Positions 62,005 to 64,000 of a stretch of 64,000 nucleotides of DNA are shown one piece after another. The position numbers and the translations under genes were made by a program. The DNA is from Archivesica marissinica (Eukaryota > Mollusca > Bivalvia > Venerida > Vesicomyidae). The notes under the pieces are model-generated. The model was not told the origin of the DNA and did not search any database. It worked only from the letters and a program-made list of their open reading frames with translations. The DNA is taken from positions 36,502,234-36,566,233 of the forward strand of contig CM026400.1 of NCBI GenBank assembly GCA_014843695.1, given 5' to 3'. How positions within the stretch are numbered: position 1 is the stretch's first letter; each line of letters starts with the position of its first letter.

Positions 62005-62449
62005 ACAAATATAACATTAGTATATATATTTCCTCATTCAATTGTCTATGCATTGGTGACGTATCATGATCTTAAAGTCAATATTCCTGATTTTTCCCAC
62101 ATGCAGGCTCATTTGCATGTTGATGAAAATTCCTACGAATGGAGCTAGTAATCAGCAGAGACCCTGATCAGTTTAATTTGTTTGTTTAATGGTGTTTAAC
62201 AGTCTGTTATTAGGCCGTGTCAACTGGGTCAAATCCCGTATATCATGAGATCATAGAATTTATTGACGAAAACCAGAAATCTTGATCATTCAATGATGTA
62301 AATAAAACCAGAATAACGGCAATTGATTTAGCATCAGATTATGCTACCTAAATATGTACTCTTTTATTTGCATATTTGATATTCTATTATATTTCTTTTT
62401 CATCTCAATTGCTTGGCCCTAAATGATACTCTTTTGTGTTGATGGGCTG
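62005..62449. other. Downstream intergenic stretch
   Basis: AT-rich, no supported gene or repeat. Confidence 0.3.
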
Positions 62450-62453
62450 TTAA

Positions 62454-62656
62454 CCCTTAGTCTGCTGAATAAATGTCATGGCTTTTGAAAACAATATAGA
62501 TCCAGACCAGCTGTTTGCTACTCTGCCCAGTGTATTATGATCACTATCCGAGTAGCAAACAGCATAGAGTCTAATCAGATGCCGCATTATGCTGCAGCTG
62601 ATCTGGCTCTATGCTGTTTGCAAAAATGACTTTAGATGTGTCCAGCAGGCAAAGGG
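62454..62656. mobile_element. Intact TTAA MITE, second family
   Basis: 203 bp with inverted ends CCCTTAGTCTGCTGAA and the inverted CCCTTTGCCTGCTGGA, flanked by TTAA (62450-62453 and 62657-62660). The interior has ATAGATCCAGACCAGCTG and GCAAACAGCATAGAG, and is itself partly palindromic. Relatives are at 17490-17711, 19240-19374 and near 27.69 kb. It is probably mobilised by a piggyBac-type transposase encoded elsewhere. Confidence 0.82.
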
Positions 62657-62764
62657 TTAAGCACCGTTCCATTCTATTGATATTCTATTGCCCATTTTGG
62701 CAATATTTGAATGATATCACAGGTACCCCTTGTTTTTATGGCACGTCGCTTTAACATTTATTCC

Positions 62765-63160
62765 AAAAAAGAGATATCTCCTAAAATTTAGTAGATATCT
62801 TATATATATTGTATATAAAAGATATCTCCTAAATAAATAAGATATCTCAATTAAAATGTGTTTATATGAGATATCTCCTAAACTTTATAAGATATCTCCT
62901 AATATATAAAGATATCCTATAAACTATATAAGATATCTCCTAAACAATATAAGATATCTCATAAGCTATATAAGATATCTTATATAAATTTTTATAAGAG
63001 ATATCTCCTAATGTATATAAGATATCTCCTGAAGTATATAAGATATCTTATATAATATATGAAATATCTACTAAACTTTAGAAGATATCTTATATAATAT
63101 ATGAAATATCTACTAAACTTTAGAAGATATCTTATATAAAATTTTTATATGAGATATTTT
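62765..63160. repeat. AGATATCT palindrome array
   Basis: More than a dozen spaced AGATATCT 8-mers or close variants, with linkers such as CCTAAA and TTATATA. Spacing is about 20-40 bases. It is partly tandem and partly inverted (CCTAAACTTTATAAGATATC, TACTAAACTTTAGAAGATAT). A further piece starts at about 63968 and runs off the window. Confidence 0.8.
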
Positions 63161-63967
63161 GGTGGGAATAAATTAAATCATGAAAATTAATGCATTCTCC
63201 CCAATATAATAGTACCGCCAACCACCTTAGCAGAATTAATGTTCCTTACACATACTTTGTGAATTTCGCGTTGTTGGTGACTTCTGTTGACCGTTATGTT
63301 TTATTGTGTCGTAACATAGCAACTAAAACACAATAATTGTTCTTTATTCCATCAAAAAGAGATTCCAGTGACGGTTTTGACTAGGGAGTTTGGTCAGGGT
63401 CAGTTTCTGGTTCAGAATAGTTGACTGGAGCGAGTTTGGTCGGGGCCAAGTGTTTTCACTGCGCCGTTAAAACTTGATTTCGATCACGATGCTTTTTTCT
63501 GCGAAATTTCAATTATTCAGACAAACAATTTGTTCTTTGATATTATAAGATGTACAATCATAGCTTTCAGCTTGTAAATGTCAAGTTTTAAGGTCACAAA
63601 GGAGTCCTAATTATTATTAGTGTGGCCTACGAAATTTGTTAATTTATGTTAGAATCCTCGTTTCTCATTGGTTAAAACAGCGCGTCCCAGGCTCTGTTAG
63701 AGTGCATAGGCGCACGAATAGGTAAATAATATCTCGATGAAAGGAAATAATGTTTTTATTGTAATATGTCTAACCGTGTCGTGTTATTGTCTAATTTAGA
63801 CCTGTTCAGCCATGTTTCCATGAAAATATTCATCTTATTTATAGCAGTATTTCTTTTCTTCTATTTGTGCGTTTGTGCACACCAATCCGAGCGTCGACCC
63901 GCGTTAGCACGTAAACTCAAGTCCAAACAGTGTTAGGATTCGGGAGCATTCAGATTATTTCTGTTTT
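63161..63967. other. Sequence between two AGATATCT blocks, nothing recognised
   Basis: No gene recognised. GAGTTTGGTCAGGGTCAG and GAGTTTGGTCGGGGCCA form a short direct repeat near 63.39-63.44 kb. As it is flanked by two AGATATCT blocks it might be the inside of a larger element, but the window ends too soon to tell. Confidence 0.3.
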
Positions 63968-64000
63968 AGAAGATATTTCATATAATTTAAGAGATATCTC

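Overview
The window looks like a piece of a large, repeat-rich invertebrate nuclear genome, most likely a bivalve mollusc. Genes are split by GT-AG introns. Several tRNA-derived SINE families are present, one with a V-SINE-like core as reported for molluscan SINEs. Small TTAA- and TA-flanked inverted-repeat elements and dispersed repeats of a type common in bivalves are also abundant. Species is not determinable from sequence alone. Roughly half of the window is tandem repeat, in more than twenty separate arrays with units from 4 to about 200 bp. Most long open frames in the window are shadows of these arrays.

Layout. 1-15.4 kb: AT-rich satellite, unit about 200 bp, with higher-order duplication. 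15.5-16.5 kb: 52-57 bp minisatellite. 16.5-31 kb: transposon and minisatellite mosaic. It holds SINEs with clear target duplications, a decayed LINE reverse-transcriptase fragment, and a four-layer nested composite at 19.56-21.84 kb. 31.3-33.0 kb: 60-bp minisatellite with higher-order structure. 33.1-39.8 kb: 22-bp satellite of about 300 copies. 39.83-40.25 kb: first coding exon of an unrecognised basic/coiled-coil gene on the minus strand, with CRE and E-box motifs just upstream; the satellites would lie in its first intron. 40.4-46.5 kb: SINEs, minisatellites, a degraded BHMT-like exon and a foldback hairpin.

46.56-61.64 kb carries the main gene: nine plus-strand exons that join in frame into a predicted 1,023-residue protein. 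It has a KMT5A/SETD8-like SET domain (exons 1-3), two near-identical 24-residue exons (4 and 5), an acidic exon (6), and a 597-codon exon with two zinc fingers and a tyrosine-recombinase-like domain (7). An Asp-rich repeat exon (8) and a SANT/Myb-like C-terminal domain (9) follow. A SET methyltransferase joined to a transposon-type recombinase resembles SETMAR in logic but uses a different recombinase class. It is the best candidate here for something undescribed. Its introns are loaded with MITEs, SINE-like elements and minisatellites, two of which are homologous to each other. The last 2.4 kb holds a TTAA MITE and an AGATATCT-palindrome array.

All gene models are ab initio from splice signals, reading phase and remembered family motifs; no transcript or database search was possible.
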